Shown here: positions 32,013 through 43,168 of the stretch, piece by piece
Numbering within the stretch: position 1 is the first letter of the stretch
How the letters are laid out: the number at the start of each line of letters is the position of its first letter
Assembly: GCF_034262375.1 (NCBI RefSeq)
Contig: NZ_CP139558.1
Span: 992,001 to 1,056,000 of the forward strand
Direction of reading: 5' to 3'
From: Mucilaginibacter sabulilitoris
GTDB taxonomy: Bacteria; Bacteroidota; Bacteroidia; Sphingobacteriales; Sphingobacteriaceae
DNA length: 64,000 bases
Notes under the pieces: generated by a model
The model's database searches: none
What the model saw: the letters and a program-made list of their open reading frames with translations, nothing else
What the model was told of the DNA's origin: nothing
Program-made: the position numbers and the translations under genes

Positions 32013-32846
32013 ATGATAACTAAATTTAGTGAACGTCTTTATGCGGATCTCAATAAGGATATCAACGCGCTTGCTCTTGAAGAAGGGCAGTTGATTAAGC
32101 GTTATGAAAAATCGATGCATGTTTGTATCAAGTACCTGCGGAGGCTAAAAGATTTTTGTAAGGTAAATGATCCCGGAACGCCATCAGAGGAGATCATGTT
32201 TTTTAAAAACATAAAGCCGAAGTTCAAGTCTCAACTTATTTTTTACCAATCCCTGCTGAACCTGGAAATTCGTAAACCAATCGGTGATGGGAAGGTGGCG
32301 GCGGATTATCTGAGTAATGAAATTAAGATCCTCCATCATTTTTTTGAAAGCAACCTTTCTTTCTATCAATATGTGAGAACAGAGGCAACTTACCTTGATG
32401 AATACTATTTCGTCCGGGGGAATTACGATGTACATCTTGATCCGGATCAGTGTGTAGTGGATTTTGATCCGGCTTTTAGCACCACCCATGATCACAAGCT
32501 TGCCCAGGTTTTAGCAAGTGAGTTAATGCAGGAACACCTGGAGCACTCTATCCAAAAAATCATGCAAAAGGATGCTATCATTCAAATCGATTCAGACTTT
32601 CGGGATTTTGATTGGAAGCAAACCAAATGTGCTTTGATAGAATTGATTTATTGCTGGCATGCCACAGATGCTTTTGGCAAAAAGAACCTCAAAAGCATTG
32701 TTAAATTCATCGAAAAATCTTTTAATATTTCACTGGGGAATTTTTACGACACCTATGACTGGCTTTCTAACCGGCCCAGTCCGACTGTTTATATTGATGA
32801 AATGAAAAGCGCATTTATGCTGCGCATACAGAAGAAGCTAAAATGA
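32013..32846 (+). CDS. RteC-domain protein
   Basis: A 277-residue protein with the RteC plan: an N-terminal helical part (KYLRRLKDFCK), FYQSLLNLEIRKP, EATYLDEYYFVRG and a C-terminal winged-helix-like FDWKQTKCALIELIYCWHATDAFG. In CTnDOT-type elements RteC activates excision genes. Here no excision gene or integrase is next to it, so its present targets are unclear. An intrinsic terminator follows. Confidence 0.85.
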   Translation: MITKFSERLYADLNKDINALALEEGQLIKRYEKSMHVCIKYLRRLKDFCKVNDPGTPSEEIMFFKNIKPKFKSQLIFYQSLLNLEIRKPIGDGKVAADYLSNEIKILHHFFESNLSFYQYVRTEATYLDEYYFVRGNYDVHLDPDQCVVDFDPAFSTTHDHKLAQVLASELMQEHLEHSIQKIMQKDAIIQIDSDFRDFDWKQTKCALIELIYCWHATDAFGKKNLKSIVKFIEKSFNISLGNFYDTYDWLSNRPSPTVYIDEMKSAFMLRIQKKLK

Positions 32847-32853
32847 TCAGATA

Positions 32854-32881
32854 AAGAGCGGCGTAACAGCCGCTTTTTTTA
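32854..32881 (+). terminator. Intrinsic terminator after the RteC gene
   Basis: AGCGGC (32857-32862), loop GTAACA, GCCGCT (32869-32874) and a T-run. It separates the regulatory genes from the transfer operon. Confidence 0.85.
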
Positions 32882-32901
32882 TTTATTAAAAAATAGTTGT
32901 T

Positions 32902-32923
32902 GTCCGACTCGGACGAACTCGGA
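32902..32923 (+). promoter_or_regulatory. Palindrome and direct repeat upstream of the transfer operon
   Basis: GTCCGACTCGGAC (32902-32914) is a perfect palindrome with a central C. ACTCGGA occurs twice 10 bp apart (32907 and 32917). It lies about 50-70 bp before the first transfer gene and is a candidate operator for the module. Confidence 0.45.
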
Positions 32924-32969
32924 TGGTTTCGCCGGCGGGTCTTTGGAACTTTGAATCGTCGAAGCAGCA

Positions 32970-33593
32970 ATGCAGCTGCGGGAAAATATAAACGTTATGC
33001 TACATCAAATATCATGGTTTAATTATGCAGCTGCTATATTCCTTGTGGCGGTGGGCTATTATGGATATGTTGGATTGACCTTCTACATGTCGGAACTAAA
33101 AACATGTCTATACCGCATCAGCGGGAGAAATCCGAGGACGGCACCGTTATCTGGGGACTTACAAATTCCGGAATACGAAGTTGCTGGAGCTATTCAAAAA
33201 GAACATGTTGAATTTGTAGACCAGGAGGAACTTTTCTTCGCCCCACCAGAAAGTCCGAATGAGGATAGCCCAACCACGAGTGCCAACAATAAAATAGCTG
33301 ATAAGGATGATCAATTGCTGACCGATTTTTCTGAGATGATATCGGAGGTTAAAACCCTTATCAAGGTCATCAATGAGTCGGAAGAATCAAAGGGGAACTT
33401 TGAAATGCTATTTCGACTGATCATCCAAAAATATCCGGCATTAAAGGGGACGGGTTATATGGAACAAATTAATAATTTCCTCCTGAGCGAGGGAATTGCG
33501 GAGTTTTCCTTTCCGCTGAACCTAATAGAGTTGCAAAATTATTGGCTGGACGCTGGTCAAACAGAGGAGTCTTATGAAAACGAAGCTGCCTAA
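32970..33593 (+). CDS. Conjugation-module membrane protein, family not recognised
   Basis: A 207-residue protein with one N-terminal membrane segment (FNYAAAIFLVAVGYYGYVGLTFYM), a polar, Pro/Asp-rich linker and a helical C-terminal part. The start could be 32970 or the second Met at 32997. It overlaps the TraE-like gene by 20 bp, placing it firmly in the transfer operon, in the position where small unnamed membrane proteins precede TraE in Bacteroidota elements. Confidence 0.7.
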   Translation: MQLRENINVMLHQISWFNYAAAIFLVAVGYYGYVGLTFYMSELKTCLYRISGRNPRTAPLSGDLQIPEYEVAGAIQKEHVEFVDQEELFFAPPESPNEDSPTTSANNKIADKDDQLLTDFSEMISEVKTLIKVINESEESKGNFEMLFRLIIQKYPALKGTGYMEQINNFLLSEGIAEFSFPLNLIELQNYWLDAGQTEESYENEAA

Positions 33594-33915
33594 TTACAGG
33601 AAAGGAATTCTCCGCCTGGTGAGGTGGACCTCCACAGTTGTTTACTTGTTCCTTGCCTATCAGCAAGCCGCTTTCGCACAGGATGGAAACGCGGGGATCA
33701 ATCAGGCGACCTCGCAGGTCAAAAGTTATTTCGACACCGGTACCAATCTCATGTATGCTATAGGTGCCATCATTGGGCTGGTTGGGGCTATAAAGGTGTA
33801 TAAGAAATGGAATGATGGGGAACATGATACCGGCAAGGTTGCTTCCAGTTGGTTTGGCAGTTGCATCTTCCTGGTCGTGGTAGCAACGGTCTTAAAATCA
33901 TTTTTCGGGGTTTAA
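33574..33915 (+). CDS. traE: Conjugal transfer protein TraE (DUF4134)
   Basis: A 113-residue protein with a signal-like segment ending AAFAQ and two hydrophobic segments around LMYAIGAIIGLVGAIKVYKKWNDGEHDTGKVASSWFGSCIFLVVVATVLKSFFGV, the hallmark of DUF4134/TraE. It is a VirB2/pilin-sized component of the Bacteroidota type IV secretion apparatus. Confidence 0.9.
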   Translation: MKTKLPNYRKGILRLVRWTSTVVYLFLAYQQAAFAQDGNAGINQATSQVKSYFDTGTNLMYAIGAIIGLVGAIKVYKKWNDGEHDTGKVASSWFGSCIFLVVVATVLKSFFGV

Positions 33916-33925
33916 ATCAAATGTT

Positions 33926-34399
33926 ATGCAAGAATTATTGAAACTTAAGTTACGGGATTTCCTGGCACAAAACCGTCCGGAAATACTCATCGGTTTGCAG
34001 GAAAACAATGCAACGGGAGATTATCTTGACGATAAGATCAGTCAGCTGAACGACTTGCCCGAGAAACTACTGGATGATGGAAAGCCCATGTATGAGATCA
34101 CAGAATTATGCATGGCGGCACTTACCAGCGACCTTGGCCCCTCCAGGCTCCACCTCATAGCTGAAATCTTAGATGATGACTTTCTGCCCATGGCAGATAT
34201 GCTTCGCCTGCAGGGCCTTCTGAATTACGAGCTGATCAACTTGCTCGATGCCTGCGAGCCTGTTTTCCAGGAACTAGGCGTAGATCAGAACAACCGCATA
34301 CTGCGGTTTGCGATTGGCGGAGCAATTCAGGAATACGGACAAACAAATTGGACCGCTAAAAAAATAATGTTATGGCTTTCGCACCCAAGCAAAAATTAA
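33926..34399 (+). CDS. DUF1896-like protein of conjugative elements
   Basis: A 157-residue acidic helical protein. [32 protein letters not shown] matches the AMAALxxGLxxSrxxxxxxxLxxDF pattern of DUF1896, usually next to the large methylase/helicase gene. The two genes overlap by 28 bp here. Cytoplasmic; function unknown. Confidence 0.65.
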   Translation: MQELLKLKLRDFLAQNRPEILIGLQENNATGDYLDDKISQLNDLPEKLLDDGKPMYEITELCMAALTSDLGPSRLHLIAEILDDDFLPMADMLRLQGLLNYELINLLDACEPVFQELGVDQNNRILRFAIGGAIQEYGQTNWTAKKIMLWLSHPSKN

Positions 34400-37300
34400 C
34401 AGATAATATCGCTGCGCTACAGGTTGCCTTCGGATTAAAATCCGGCCAAGAGCCAAGTACCGACCAACTCGAAATTCTTAAGCGCTATGCCGGTTTCGGT
34501 GGAATAAAAGCAGTTATGTATGGAGGTGGTACCAAGGAAGAATGGCAGGCGCAAGGAGCTACGGCGGAAGATCTTCGGTTGTATGATGGGCTTATGGAAT
34601 TTTATCTGCTATTAAAAAGTGAATTGCCTGAATCCGAGTATAAGGAAGCAGTTGACTCTATCAAAAATAGCACGATGTCCGCTTATTACACCCCTCCATT
34701 CGTTCCTCAGGCGATTTACGAGGCCTTGGCAGAGATTGATTTGCAACCAACCAAGTTATATGAGCCAAGTGCCGGAGCAGGTGTTTTTATATCGGAAGCT
34801 GTTGCGGCCTTTTCAGGCCTTCAAGAGGTTATGGCCATTGAAAAGGATATACTCACCGGTAAGGTTTTGACGGCGATTACGTCCGGCATACCTGTAAACA
34901 GCGAGGTTCAGATCAAAGGTTTGGAAGAAACTGCAGACCATGAAAATGGTCAATATGATTTGGTAGCCAGCAATATACCATTTGGCAATTACCGAGTATA
35001 TGATAAAGGGTATACCAATATGGCGCTTTCAGGTAGAATTCACACTTATTTTTTTGTTAAAGGGTTGGATAAACTTGCCGATGGCGGAATGCTTGCCTAT
35101 CTGACTACTGATTCATTTTTGAACTCTCCCGCTAACCAGCAGGCACGGGAGCATCTGTTTGCTCAGGCCGATTTTATTGCTTTAGCAATGATGCCGGCAA
35201 ATCTGATGAAGGATCACGCGGGGGTTGAGGCACCGACACATTTACTAATTGTACAAAAGAACACGAGCAAGGTTAACCTCTCTGAGGACGAAGAGCTGCT
35301 CATCCGGTCTGTTGAATTAGGTGGTGAGGCCGGGACGTATCAGTTGAACGCTTATGCCGAACGACACACCGACCTCATCTTTGGGGATGAAATTGTAGAA
35401 GGAACCAATCAATACGGACAGCCCGCTATGGTCATTTGGCATAACGGTCATATTTCTGATCTTCAAGAACCATTAACTGAAATGCTTAAAGATGCTTTTG
35501 AAGGCAGGTTGAACAAAAATTTGTTTTTAAAAGCCCAAAACACACTATCGCAAGAGGCTAAGAAGAAGCTGGAAAGACATGTAAAAACTGACCGGACCTT
35601 TACATTTTTACCGATGCCGGAGGATAAAATTACTTCATCCGCAGTACAGCTAGGTCTATTCGATACTGCGCCGGCTGAAAATATCAGCCGGGCCCAGGCT
35701 TACCTTAACGATGCCGACCTGGCCACTGTGATGAACCAGTCAGCGCGGCCCGTCAGCATCATCAAAATAAATGCTGAAACAAATCATGAATGTTTTGTGC
35801 TTGTGACTGCCAGAAGTAAATCCAATGGTCATTATTTGTATAAACTATACTCCAATATCCGTGAAGTCCCTGTTTCTGCCCGCTGGATGACGGCCGGTTT
35901 GTTGGGTCATGAACTCAAAGTATTGAGTGAGCAATTGCAAAAGTTTGACTATCAATATTTTTATCAGGGCGACAAGTCTCTCGAACCTGTATTCCTGTTA
36001 TCGCCTGAAAATGTTCGTCCGCTTGCCGACCTTAAATCTTTTTACCGTAAGGGCACACTTGTTATCCATCGTGGCCAAGTAGGTATCATTGGACATCCCG
36101 AAAATGGCCGGGCCGCATTTGAAGCTTTTGGCTCGCAAAATGATCTATCGTTTTATGAACAGTATACCCATGTCCGGGATAGTTATCAGGAGTTGCAACT
36201 TAAGGAAAGTGAGAATGGAATCGAGTTCCCTGCCCTTCGCGATCAATTGAACCTTTCTTACGACAAGTTTCGAGAAGCATATGGCGAGCTCAATAAAAAT
36301 GTAAACCGTGGCAGGCTACTGAACGACGAAGCATTTGGTTTTATTATTTTGTCTTCTTTGGAGCGAAAGGAAAATGACCAGATTTTAAAAGCAGATATTT
36401 TTCACTCACCGTTATTTCCGAAGACAGAAGTATTCAAAAGCGATGATGTTGTTGAGGCGTTAGCAAGGAGCTTGAATGATACGGGTCGTGTTTCTTTACC
36501 ATTTATTTCAGAAGCCACCGGTAGGACCTCAAGCGAGATTGTTGCTGAGTTAAGGGGCCGGATCTATAAGAACCCTCAAACGAGCAATTGGGAAACCGCC
36601 GATGAGTATCTTGCAGGTAACGTAGTAAAAAAGCTGGCTGAAGCTGAACTTGCAGTGGCTGAAGGATCTGAAAATGTACAGTTTCAAATAAGTTTAAAGG
36701 CTATTCAAGGTATTCAGCCGGAAAGAATTCCTTTTGAGTTGCTGGATTTCAATTTAGGGGAACGCTGGATACCTACCTCTTACTACAGCAGGTTTGCCAG
36801 CAAGCTGTTCGAGCTGGACACTGAGGTGGCCTATTTCCCATCGCTGGATACTTTCAAGGTCGACTATAAATTCGGCAATGCGATCACTGATCAGGAATAT
36901 AGTGTTACTCCTATGCAGGGTAATCGCATGACAGGCCATACAATGATGGAGCATGGGCTAGAAAATACTTCACCACATTTTACCTACACCGTTAGTATAG
37001 GTGAGGGTAAAACTATCAGGCTTCCCGATAATGAGGCCATACAGCTGGCCCATCAAAAAGTCGAAGCGATACGTACACATTTCCTGAATTGGCTTCAGGA
37101 CCTCCCCAAGGAAGATAAAGACCTGTTAACAAAAACCTATAATGATACTTTTAACTGCTATGTGTTGCGCGAATATGATGGCAGCCATTTGAAATTCCCT
37201 GGGTTGGATAAACAAGGGTTGGGAATCACAGATCTCTATTCCTCGCAGAAAAATGCTGCCTGGAGAATCATACAGAACCGGGGGGCTGTCATCGACCATG

Positions 37301-39930
37301 AGGTTGGTCTTGGTAAAACGCTTACCATGATCGTTGCCAGTTATGAGATGAAGCGGCTTGGCATTGTACACAAACCAACAATTTTGGCTTTAAAAGCAAA
37401 TGTTGACCAGATTCGGGACACCTACCGACTGGCATATCCTAAGGCAAAAATCCTCGCACCGGGGGAAAACGATTTTTCGCCCGCGAAACGGATGCGCTTG
37501 TTTCATGAGATCAAAAATAATAACTGGGATTGTATCATCCTCACCCACGACCAGTTCGGGAAAATTCCGCAATCAGAGCAAATTCAGCAGGAAATATTCC
37601 GCGAAGAACTGGATAATGTAGAACGTGATTTAGGTACAGCTGTACAGTTAGGTCAGAAGATCAGTAAAAAGATTTTAAAGGGTTTGGAAGTTCGAAAATC
37701 TAACCTGGAGGCGCGCTTAAACGATATTGCTGACCGGATAGAAAATCGAAAAGATAAAGATATTAGTTTCCAGGATTTGAACATCGATCACCTTTTTGTT
37801 GATGAGTCGCATAAATTCAAGAACCTGACCTTTACGACCAGGCACAGTCGGGTTGCCGGATTAGGAAATACGGCTGGAAGCCAAAAAGCATTGAATATGT
37901 TGTTCGCCGTAAGGACTTTACAGCAAAAGTTCGACAGCGATTTATGCTCGACCTTTCTTTCAGGTACACCAATATCCAATAGCCTGACTGAAATGTATCT
38001 TATTTTCAAATACTTGCGACCCAGAGAAATGGCGAGGCAGCGTATTGAGAACTTTGATGGGTGGGCTGCAGTATTTGCGCGAAAAACGATTGATTTTGAG
38101 TTTTCGGTTACTAACGAAATCATTTCTAAAGAACGTTTCCGTTATTTCATTAAAGTACCGGAATTGGCGCTTTTTTACAATGAGATCACTGATTATAAAA
38201 CCGCCAAACATATCAATCTCGATAAGCCAAGCCTGAACGAACATCTGGTCAATATTCCGCCCACTCCGGACCAAAAAGATTTTATCCAGAAGTTAATGCA
38301 GTTCGCAAAGTCAGGTGATGGTACATTGATCGGCCGCGCGCCGCTAAGCCGGGAGGAGGATTTCGCCCGCATGCTCATCGCAACCAACTATGCGAAAAAA
38401 ATGTCGGCGGATATGCGGCTTATTAATCCTGATTATGCGGATCATCCGGACAATAAGGTTAATGTTTGTGCCCGAAAAGTAGCTGAGATCTATGAACAGA
38501 GTAAATCATTTCGCGGTACTCAAATCATCTTTAGTGATATCGGAACGCCAAAGGCAGGGCAATTCAATATTTATGATGCCCTTAAAGCCAAACTCGTGGG
38601 CGACTTCAGTCTTCCGCCACATGAAGTATCTTTTATTCATGACTGGTCAGAAAAACAGCGACCTGAATTATTCCGGCGGATGAACAATGGGGATATCCGG
38701 GTATTGATAGGCAGCACCGAAAAAGCCGGGACCGGATTAAATGTCCAAAAGCGCGGGGTTGCCATGCATCACATGGACATTCCATGGAAGCCTTCTGAGC
38801 TGGAGCAACGCGATGGACGATTAGGCAGGCAAGGTAATTGGCTGGCCAAAGAACACTATGGCAACAAGGTGATGAATTTTATCTATGCTGTTGAACAATC
38901 ATTAGATAACTACAAATTCAGCCTATTGCAAAACAAGCAACGTTTCATTAGCCAAATGAAAAATAATGAACTCCATATACGTACCATCGATGAGGGGGCT
39001 ATGGACGAACAAAGTGGAATGAACTTCTCAGAATATATCGCTATTCTTTCAGGGGATACCTCATTGTTGGAAAAAGCTAAGATTGAAAAAAAAGTAGCTG
39101 GGCTGGAAAACCTTCGCACCGTATTTTTTAAAGAATCCTCCCGGTCGCGTTATCACCTGGAATCACTTACACGAGATAAAGGAGAAACCGAGCGGACATT
39201 AGAGAAGCTTCAAGCTGATCACCAAAAGTATCATATGCGGCTTAAACAGGATGCCGAAGGGGTCAAACTCAACCTGATCAGGCTCGAAGAGTTTCATTCA
39301 GTAAATGCAGAGAAAATTGGCGAATACCTAATTAACCTGTATAAAAGTTGGGAACCTGAAAAGGGGAAGGCTGATGAAAAGTTATTGGGCGAACTGTATG
39401 GCTTTGATCTTTACATCCGCCGTCAGCAGGAAGCCTGGGAGGAGAATGGTGTAAACCAGTACCGGTATATCAATAATTTTTATGCGGAAAGCCGGGACAG
39501 CGGGATCAAGTACAGCTATAACAAGGGAGCAATCAACATTGATAACCCGAAGACCGCTACGCGCCACTTTCTCAATGCCATTGATAGAGTCGATGCACTT
39601 ACTGAAAAATATACTAAGGAATTGCGCAGCCTTGATCAGGAGATCAGCATGCTGGCGCTCATTGTAAACAAACCCTTTGATAAAGAAGCCGAATTGACAA
39701 CCTTGAAGGGAGAGCTATCCAGGTTGGAAAAAGAAATTGCGCTGAAAATCCAGGATTCTCAAATCAAGCAAAATGGCTTGTTCAATACCCCTGCAGATGA
39801 GGTATCGCAGGATCAAACGCCCGTCAATGTGATGGATCTGAATATTGTACCCGAGCCGGTGCGGGCCACCTATCAGTTGGTGCCATTGGAACAAAATAAA
39901 AAAAGCCGAAGTCTTGGGCAACGGTTATAA
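34372..39930 (+). CDS. Giant N6-adenine methylase/SNF2-type helicase of the conjugative element
   Basis: An 1852-residue protein. The N-terminal third has an N6-DNA-methylase domain: [34 protein letters not shown] and [10 protein letters not shown] (the NxPF catalytic motif as N-I-P-F, about residue 200). The helicase part has [11 protein letters not shown] (Walker A, about 976), [11 protein letters not shown] (about 1143), [12 protein letters not shown] and [11 protein letters not shown] (motif VI, about 1480), then coiled-coil regions. Such proteins are cargo of Bacteroidota conjugative elements and are thought to protect or process incoming DNA. The frame is intact over 5.5 kb. Confidence 0.9.
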   Translation: MAFAPKQKLTDNIAALQVAFGLKSGQEPSTDQLEILKRYAGFGGIKAVMYGGGTKEEWQAQGATAEDLRLYDGLMEFYLLLKSELPESEYKEAVDSIKNSTMSAYYTPPFVPQAIYEALAEIDLQPTKLYEPSAGAGVFISEAVAAFSGLQEVMAIEKDILTGKVLTAITSGIPVNSEVQIKGLEETADHENGQYDLVASNIPFGNYRVYDKGYTNMALSGRIHTYFFVKGLDKLADGGMLAYLTTDSFLNSPANQQAREHLFAQADFIALAMMPANLMKDHAGVEAPTHLLIVQKNTSKVNLSEDEELLIRSVELGGEAGTYQLNAYAERHTDLIFGDEIVEGTNQYGQPAMVIWHNGHISDLQEPLTEMLKDAFEGRLNKNLFLKAQNTLSQEAKKKLERHVKTDRTFTFLPMPEDKITSSAVQLGLFDTAPAENISRAQAYLNDADLATVMNQSARPVSIIKINAETNHECFVLVTARSKSNGHYLYKLYSNIREVPVSARWMTAGLLGHELKVLSEQLQKFDYQYFYQGDKSLEPVFLLSPENVRPLADLKSFYRKGTLVIHRGQVGIIGHPENGRAAFEAFGSQNDLSFYEQYTHVRDSYQELQLKESENGIEFPALRDQLNLSYDKFREAYGELNKNVNRGRLLNDEAFGFIILSSLERKENDQILKADIFHSPLFPKTEVFKSDDVVEALARSLNDTGRVSLPFISEATGRTSSEIVAELRGRIYKNPQTSNWETADEYLAGNVVKKLAEAELAVAEGSENVQFQISLKAIQGIQPERIPFELLDFNLGERWIPTSYYSRFASKLFELDTEVAYFPSLDTFKVDYKFGNAITDQEYSVTPMQGNRMTGHTMMEHGLENTSPHFTYTVSIGEGKTIRLPDNEAIQLAHQKVEAIRTHFLNWLQDLPKEDKDLLTKTYNDTFNCYVLREYDGSHLKFPGLDKQGLGITDLYSSQKNAAWRIIQNRGAVIDHEVGLGKTLTMIVASYEMKRLGIVHKPTILALKANVDQIRDTYRLAYPKAKILAPGENDFSPAKRMRLFHEIKNNNWDCIILTHDQFGKIPQSEQIQQEIFREELDNVERDLGTAVQLGQKISKKILKGLEVRKSNLEARLNDIADRIENRKDKDISFQDLNIDHLFVDESHKFKNLTFTTRHSRVAGLGNTAGSQKALNMLFAVRTLQQKFDSDLCSTFLSGTPISNSLTEMYLIFKYLRPREMARQRIENFDGWAAVFARKTIDFEFSVTNEIISKERFRYFIKVPELALFYNEITDYKTAKHINLDKPSLNEHLVNIPPTPDQKDFIQKLMQFAKSGDGTLIGRAPLSREEDFARMLIATNYAKKMSADMRLINPDYADHPDNKVNVCARKVAEIYEQSKSFRGTQIIFSDIGTPKAGQFNIYDALKAKLVGDFSLPPHEVSFIHDWSEKQRPELFRRMNNGDIRVLIGSTEKAGTGLNVQKRGVAMHHMDIPWKPSELEQRDGRLGRQGNWLAKEHYGNKVMNFIYAVEQSLDNYKFSLLQNKQRFISQMKNNELHIRTIDEGAMDEQSGMNFSEYIAILSGDTSLLEKAKIEKKVAGLENLRTVFFKESSRSRYHLESLTRDKGETERTLEKLQADHQKYHMRLKQDAEGVKLNLIRLEEFHSVNAEKIGEYLINLYKSWEPEKGKADEKLLGELYGFDLYIRRQQEAWEENGVNQYRYINNFYAESRDSGIKYSYNKGAINIDNPKTATRHFLNAIDRVDALTEKYTKELRSLDQEISMLALIVNKPFDKEAELTTLKGELSRLEKEIALKIQDSQIKQNGLFNTPADEVSQDQTPVNVMDLNIVPEPVRATYQLVPLEQNKKSRSLGQRL

Positions 39931-39959
39931 CCATTAAATAAAATAAGGAGAGTCAAAAT

Positions 39960-40274
39960 ATGCCAGTTTATCAAATCAATAAAGGAATTAACAAGCCAAT
40001 TGAATTTAAGGGATTAAAAGCCCAATACATCGGTTACCTCGCTGGGGGGTTGGTCGGCTTACTGGTATTATTCGCTGTGCTCTATATAGTTGGTTTGCCG
40101 GTATATATCTGCCTGCTCGTTATCGGCGCTCTGGGATCCTTGCTGTTTCTGCAAGTCTACAAGTTAAGTCATAAATACGGTCAATACGGACTGATGAAAC
40201 GGAGCGCGCGAAACTATCTGCCCGCCTTTTTAAAATTTAAGTCCCGCAAATTATTCACTTCATTAAAGCGCTAA
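39960..40274 (+). CDS. traF: Conjugal transfer protein TraF (DUF4133)
   Basis: A 104-residue protein starting VYQINKGINKPIEFKGLKAQYIGYLAGGLVGLLVLFAVLYIVGLPVYI, a DUF4133/TraF signature with two membrane segments; a VirB3-like inner-membrane component. It lies 2 bp before traG. Confidence 0.9.
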   Translation: MPVYQINKGINKPIEFKGLKAQYIGYLAGGLVGLLVLFAVLYIVGLPVYICLLVIGALGSLLFLQVYKLSHKYGQYGLMKRSARNYLPAFLKFKSRKLFTSLKR

Positions 40275-40276
40275 TT

Positions 40277-42730
40277 ATGTCATTATTCAATAGTGCGGAA
40301 AAGATCTTTCCGATTTATAAGGTCGAGCATGATTGCATGGTATCTGTTCAAGGGGACCTTACGGTTGCCTTTCGCGTCCAAATGCCTGAGATATTTACGC
40401 TTTCGGAGGAAGAGTATGAGACTTATCATCAATCCTGGGTGAGGGCAATTAAGGTACTCCCTAAAAACAGTATATTGCATAAGCAGGATAAATATCTTAA
40501 AAACAATTATAACGGTGCTGAAGGTCTAACACAAAACTTCCTGACCACGGCGGCGGACCGTCATTTTAAAGGAAGGTCCTATCTTGATCATACCTGTTAT
40601 TTGATGCTTACTCAAAAGGCGGCGGACCGTAAACAGGCGAATAGTGCTTTTTCAGGTATCATGCGTAAAACAATCGTTCCGAAGCAGACCACGGACGTGA
40701 AAATGCTTCCGGAATTTTTGGAAAAAGTAGGACAGTTTGAACGTATTCTTTGCGACAGCCGGCTCATAGGTTTGACCCGGTTGAAGGATGATGAACTTTC
40801 CGGTACTGCGCAACGACCCGGTATATTAGAACAGTATTGCTTTCTGCAATCAGCAACCGATTTGCCGATGCTCAAAGACATTCATCTGAAAGACCGGTTA
40901 CAAATCGGCGATCAGCATGCGCAGTTGTTTACGCTTGGAGATGCAGAGGACCTGCCTGCTTTTTGCGGCAGCAGGATGACCTATGATAAGTATAGTACTG
41001 ATAAAACCAAGTTTCCCATGGGTTTTACCACCCAGCTCAATTTATTGCTGGAGTGCAATCATATTTATAATCAATACTTGTTCATCGGGGATACGGGAAA
41101 AATCCTGAAAGCCCTTGAGGCGAAAAAGCTCCGCCTTCAATCCTTATCGGCTTACAGCCGTGAAAATAGTATTGGTCGGGATGCCACAAATGACTTCCTC
41201 AACGAAGCTATTAGCCAGCAGCGTCTTCCGGTCAAGGCCCATTTTAATGTATTAGCCTGGACCGATCAGCGAGAAGAATTACAAAATATCAAAAACCTGG
41301 TAGGTTCGGCAATGGCTCAGATCGGGGCCAGTAGCAAGCATGAGTCCGATGGAGCCGCGCAGATCTGGTGGGCTGGTATCCCAGGTAACGCTGCAGATTT
41401 TCCGGTTAATGATACGTTCGATACCTTCTTAGAACAGGGAACTTGCTTTTTAAACCTGGAAAGTAATTATCGCAGCGATCCGCCACCTGAAGGAATACGC
41501 TTTTGTGACAGGTTGACCGGCAAACCGGTGTTTGTTGACCTCTTTGATGCGCCAAGGAAAGCTGGTATTACCTCTAATATGGGCATGCTGGTTTGCGGAA
41601 CTTCGGGGGGAGGTAAAAGTATGACGGTTAATCACATTCTACGAACCTTATATGATCAGGGCGCGCATTGCGTAACGGTAGACATCGGCGGGAGTTATAA
41701 AGGCCTCTGCGAGTTGGTGGGGGGTTATTACTTTACGTATGATGAACATACGCCTATACGTTTTAATCCCTTTTATCTGCCGGACGGGCAAGGTTTGGAT
41801 ACGGAAAAAAAAGAAAGCCTTAAGGCCCTACTGGTGACGCTTTGGAAGCAGGAAAATGAAAGTTTTATGCGCAGTGAATACGTGGCTTTATCGAACGCTT
41901 TACAGGGTTATTATCAGCACCTTGAAAAACACAACTCCATATTTCCCTGCTTTGATAGCTTTTACAATTATCTGCAGGACTATTATGTAGATATATTGAA
42001 GGGGCAGCGCGTGAAAGATAAGGATTTTGATATCGACAATTTTCTGTACGTCCTGCGACCATACTATCAGGGAGGTGAATTCGATTACCTGCTTAATGCA
42101 AAAGACAACTTGAACTTGCTGGAGCAGCGTTTTGTCGTCATAGAACTGGATTCCATTAAAGACCATCCGATTTTATTTCCGGTGGTCACCCTAATCGTTA
42201 TGGAATTATTTCTTTCCAAGATGCGAAAGCTAAAAGGGGTCAGGAAAGTACTGACTATAGACGAGGCTTGGAAGGCGATAGCAAATTCCGGCATGGCTGG
42301 ATTCATACAGTATGCCTTTAAAACGATGCGGAAATTCAATGGCGTGCCGAATGTTGTAACGCAGGAGTTGGATGACCTAGTTAGCTCACCCATTATTAAA
42401 GACGCAATCATCAACAACGCGAGCATTCAGATTCTGATGGATATGCGCACATTCATGAACAAGTTTGACAAGCTGCAGGATACATTGGGAATGTCCGACA
42501 AAGGCAAGGCGCAGGTTCTATCCGTGAATAAAGACAACCGTGAAATCTATATCAGCCTTGGTGGCCAGGTAATGAAAGTTTATAAAAACGAGCTTTCACC
42601 GGAAGAATACTATGCCTATACGACGGAAGGTAAGGAACGTGTCATGGTACAGGATTATGCAGCCAAATATGGCAGTGTAGAAAAAGGAATCGCCGTACTC
42701 GTGCGTGAAAAGCAAATGATCACTAAATAA
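40277..42730 (+). CDS. traG: Conjugation system ATPase TraG (VirB4-like)
   Basis: An 817-residue VirB4-type ATPase that powers assembly of the transfer apparatus. Walker A is CGTSGGGKSMTVNH (about residue 440) and Walker B is VLTIDEAWKAI (about 660). The N-terminus (FPIYKVEHDCMVSVQGDLTVAFRVQMPEIFTLSEEEYE) is typical of Bacteroidota TraG. It is full length with an intact frame. Confidence 0.95.
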   Translation: MSLFNSAEKIFPIYKVEHDCMVSVQGDLTVAFRVQMPEIFTLSEEEYETYHQSWVRAIKVLPKNSILHKQDKYLKNNYNGAEGLTQNFLTTAADRHFKGRSYLDHTCYLMLTQKAADRKQANSAFSGIMRKTIVPKQTTDVKMLPEFLEKVGQFERILCDSRLIGLTRLKDDELSGTAQRPGILEQYCFLQSATDLPMLKDIHLKDRLQIGDQHAQLFTLGDAEDLPAFCGSRMTYDKYSTDKTKFPMGFTTQLNLLLECNHIYNQYLFIGDTGKILKALEAKKLRLQSLSAYSRENSIGRDATNDFLNEAISQQRLPVKAHFNVLAWTDQREELQNIKNLVGSAMAQIGASSKHESDGAAQIWWAGIPGNAADFPVNDTFDTFLEQGTCFLNLESNYRSDPPPEGIRFCDRLTGKPVFVDLFDAPRKAGITSNMGMLVCGTSGGGKSMTVNHILRTLYDQGAHCVTVDIGGSYKGLCELVGGYYFTYDEHTPIRFNPFYLPDGQGLDTEKKESLKALLVTLWKQENESFMRSEYVALSNALQGYYQHLEKHNSIFPCFDSFYNYLQDYYVDILKGQRVKDKDFDIDNFLYVLRPYYQGGEFDYLLNAKDNLNLLEQRFVVIELDSIKDHPILFPVVTLIVMELFLSKMRKLKGVRKVLTIDEAWKAIANSGMAGFIQYAFKTMRKFNGVPNVVTQELDDLVSSPIIKDAIINNASIQILMDMRTFMNKFDKLQDTLGMSDKGKAQVLSVNKDNREIYISLGGQVMKVYKNELSPEEYYAYTTEGKERVMVQDYAAKYGSVEKGIAVLVREKQMITK

Positions 42731-42744
42731 TTAAACACATATAT

Positions 42745-43116
42745 ATGAAACCATCAGCATTATTAATCATCAGCGGTATTGCATTACTAATAACAGGGTG
42801 CACAAACCTTGCAGACAAAGCCGTTTCAGGCGTCTATGTTACTACCTCAAAAAATGAATATACAATTCTCAGTGATACGCTCATTATTGAGGCGTATAAC
42901 CTGACGGCAGGGACTTATCATATAGAAAAAAGGTCAGGCTACAATTTGATCAGAGGAGGTAAAGTCCTACCCAGGCAATTTAGCCAGAAAAGGTGGACTG
43001 CCACATTTGACAAAGAAAAGCAGGTTCTTTCTGAATCAGCGCTAGGCAAGCAAATCTATGTAAATACATCTGCTGGCACTGTTTCATCGGGGGCTACCTA
43101 CGAAAAAATAAAATAA
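42745..43116 (+). CDS. Small lipoprotein of the transfer operon
   Basis: A 123-residue protein with a lipoprotein signal peptide (LLIISGIALLITGC; Cys19 or so) and a short beta-rich mature domain (VYVTTSKNEYTILSDTLIIEAYN...YHIEKRSGYNLIRGG). It sits between traG and traI, a position where short lipoproteins occur in related modules. Function unknown, perhaps entry exclusion or envelope anchoring. Confidence 0.7.
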   Translation: MKPSALLIISGIALLITGCTNLADKAVSGVYVTTSKNEYTILSDTLIIEAYNLTAGTYHIEKRSGYNLIRGGKVLPRQFSQKRWTATFDKEKQVLSESALGKQIYVNTSAGTVSSGATYEKIK

Positions 43117-43168
43117 TGTTAAATGATATCATGTAAATGATCTGCTGAACGGCGGATCCGGAGGAGCT

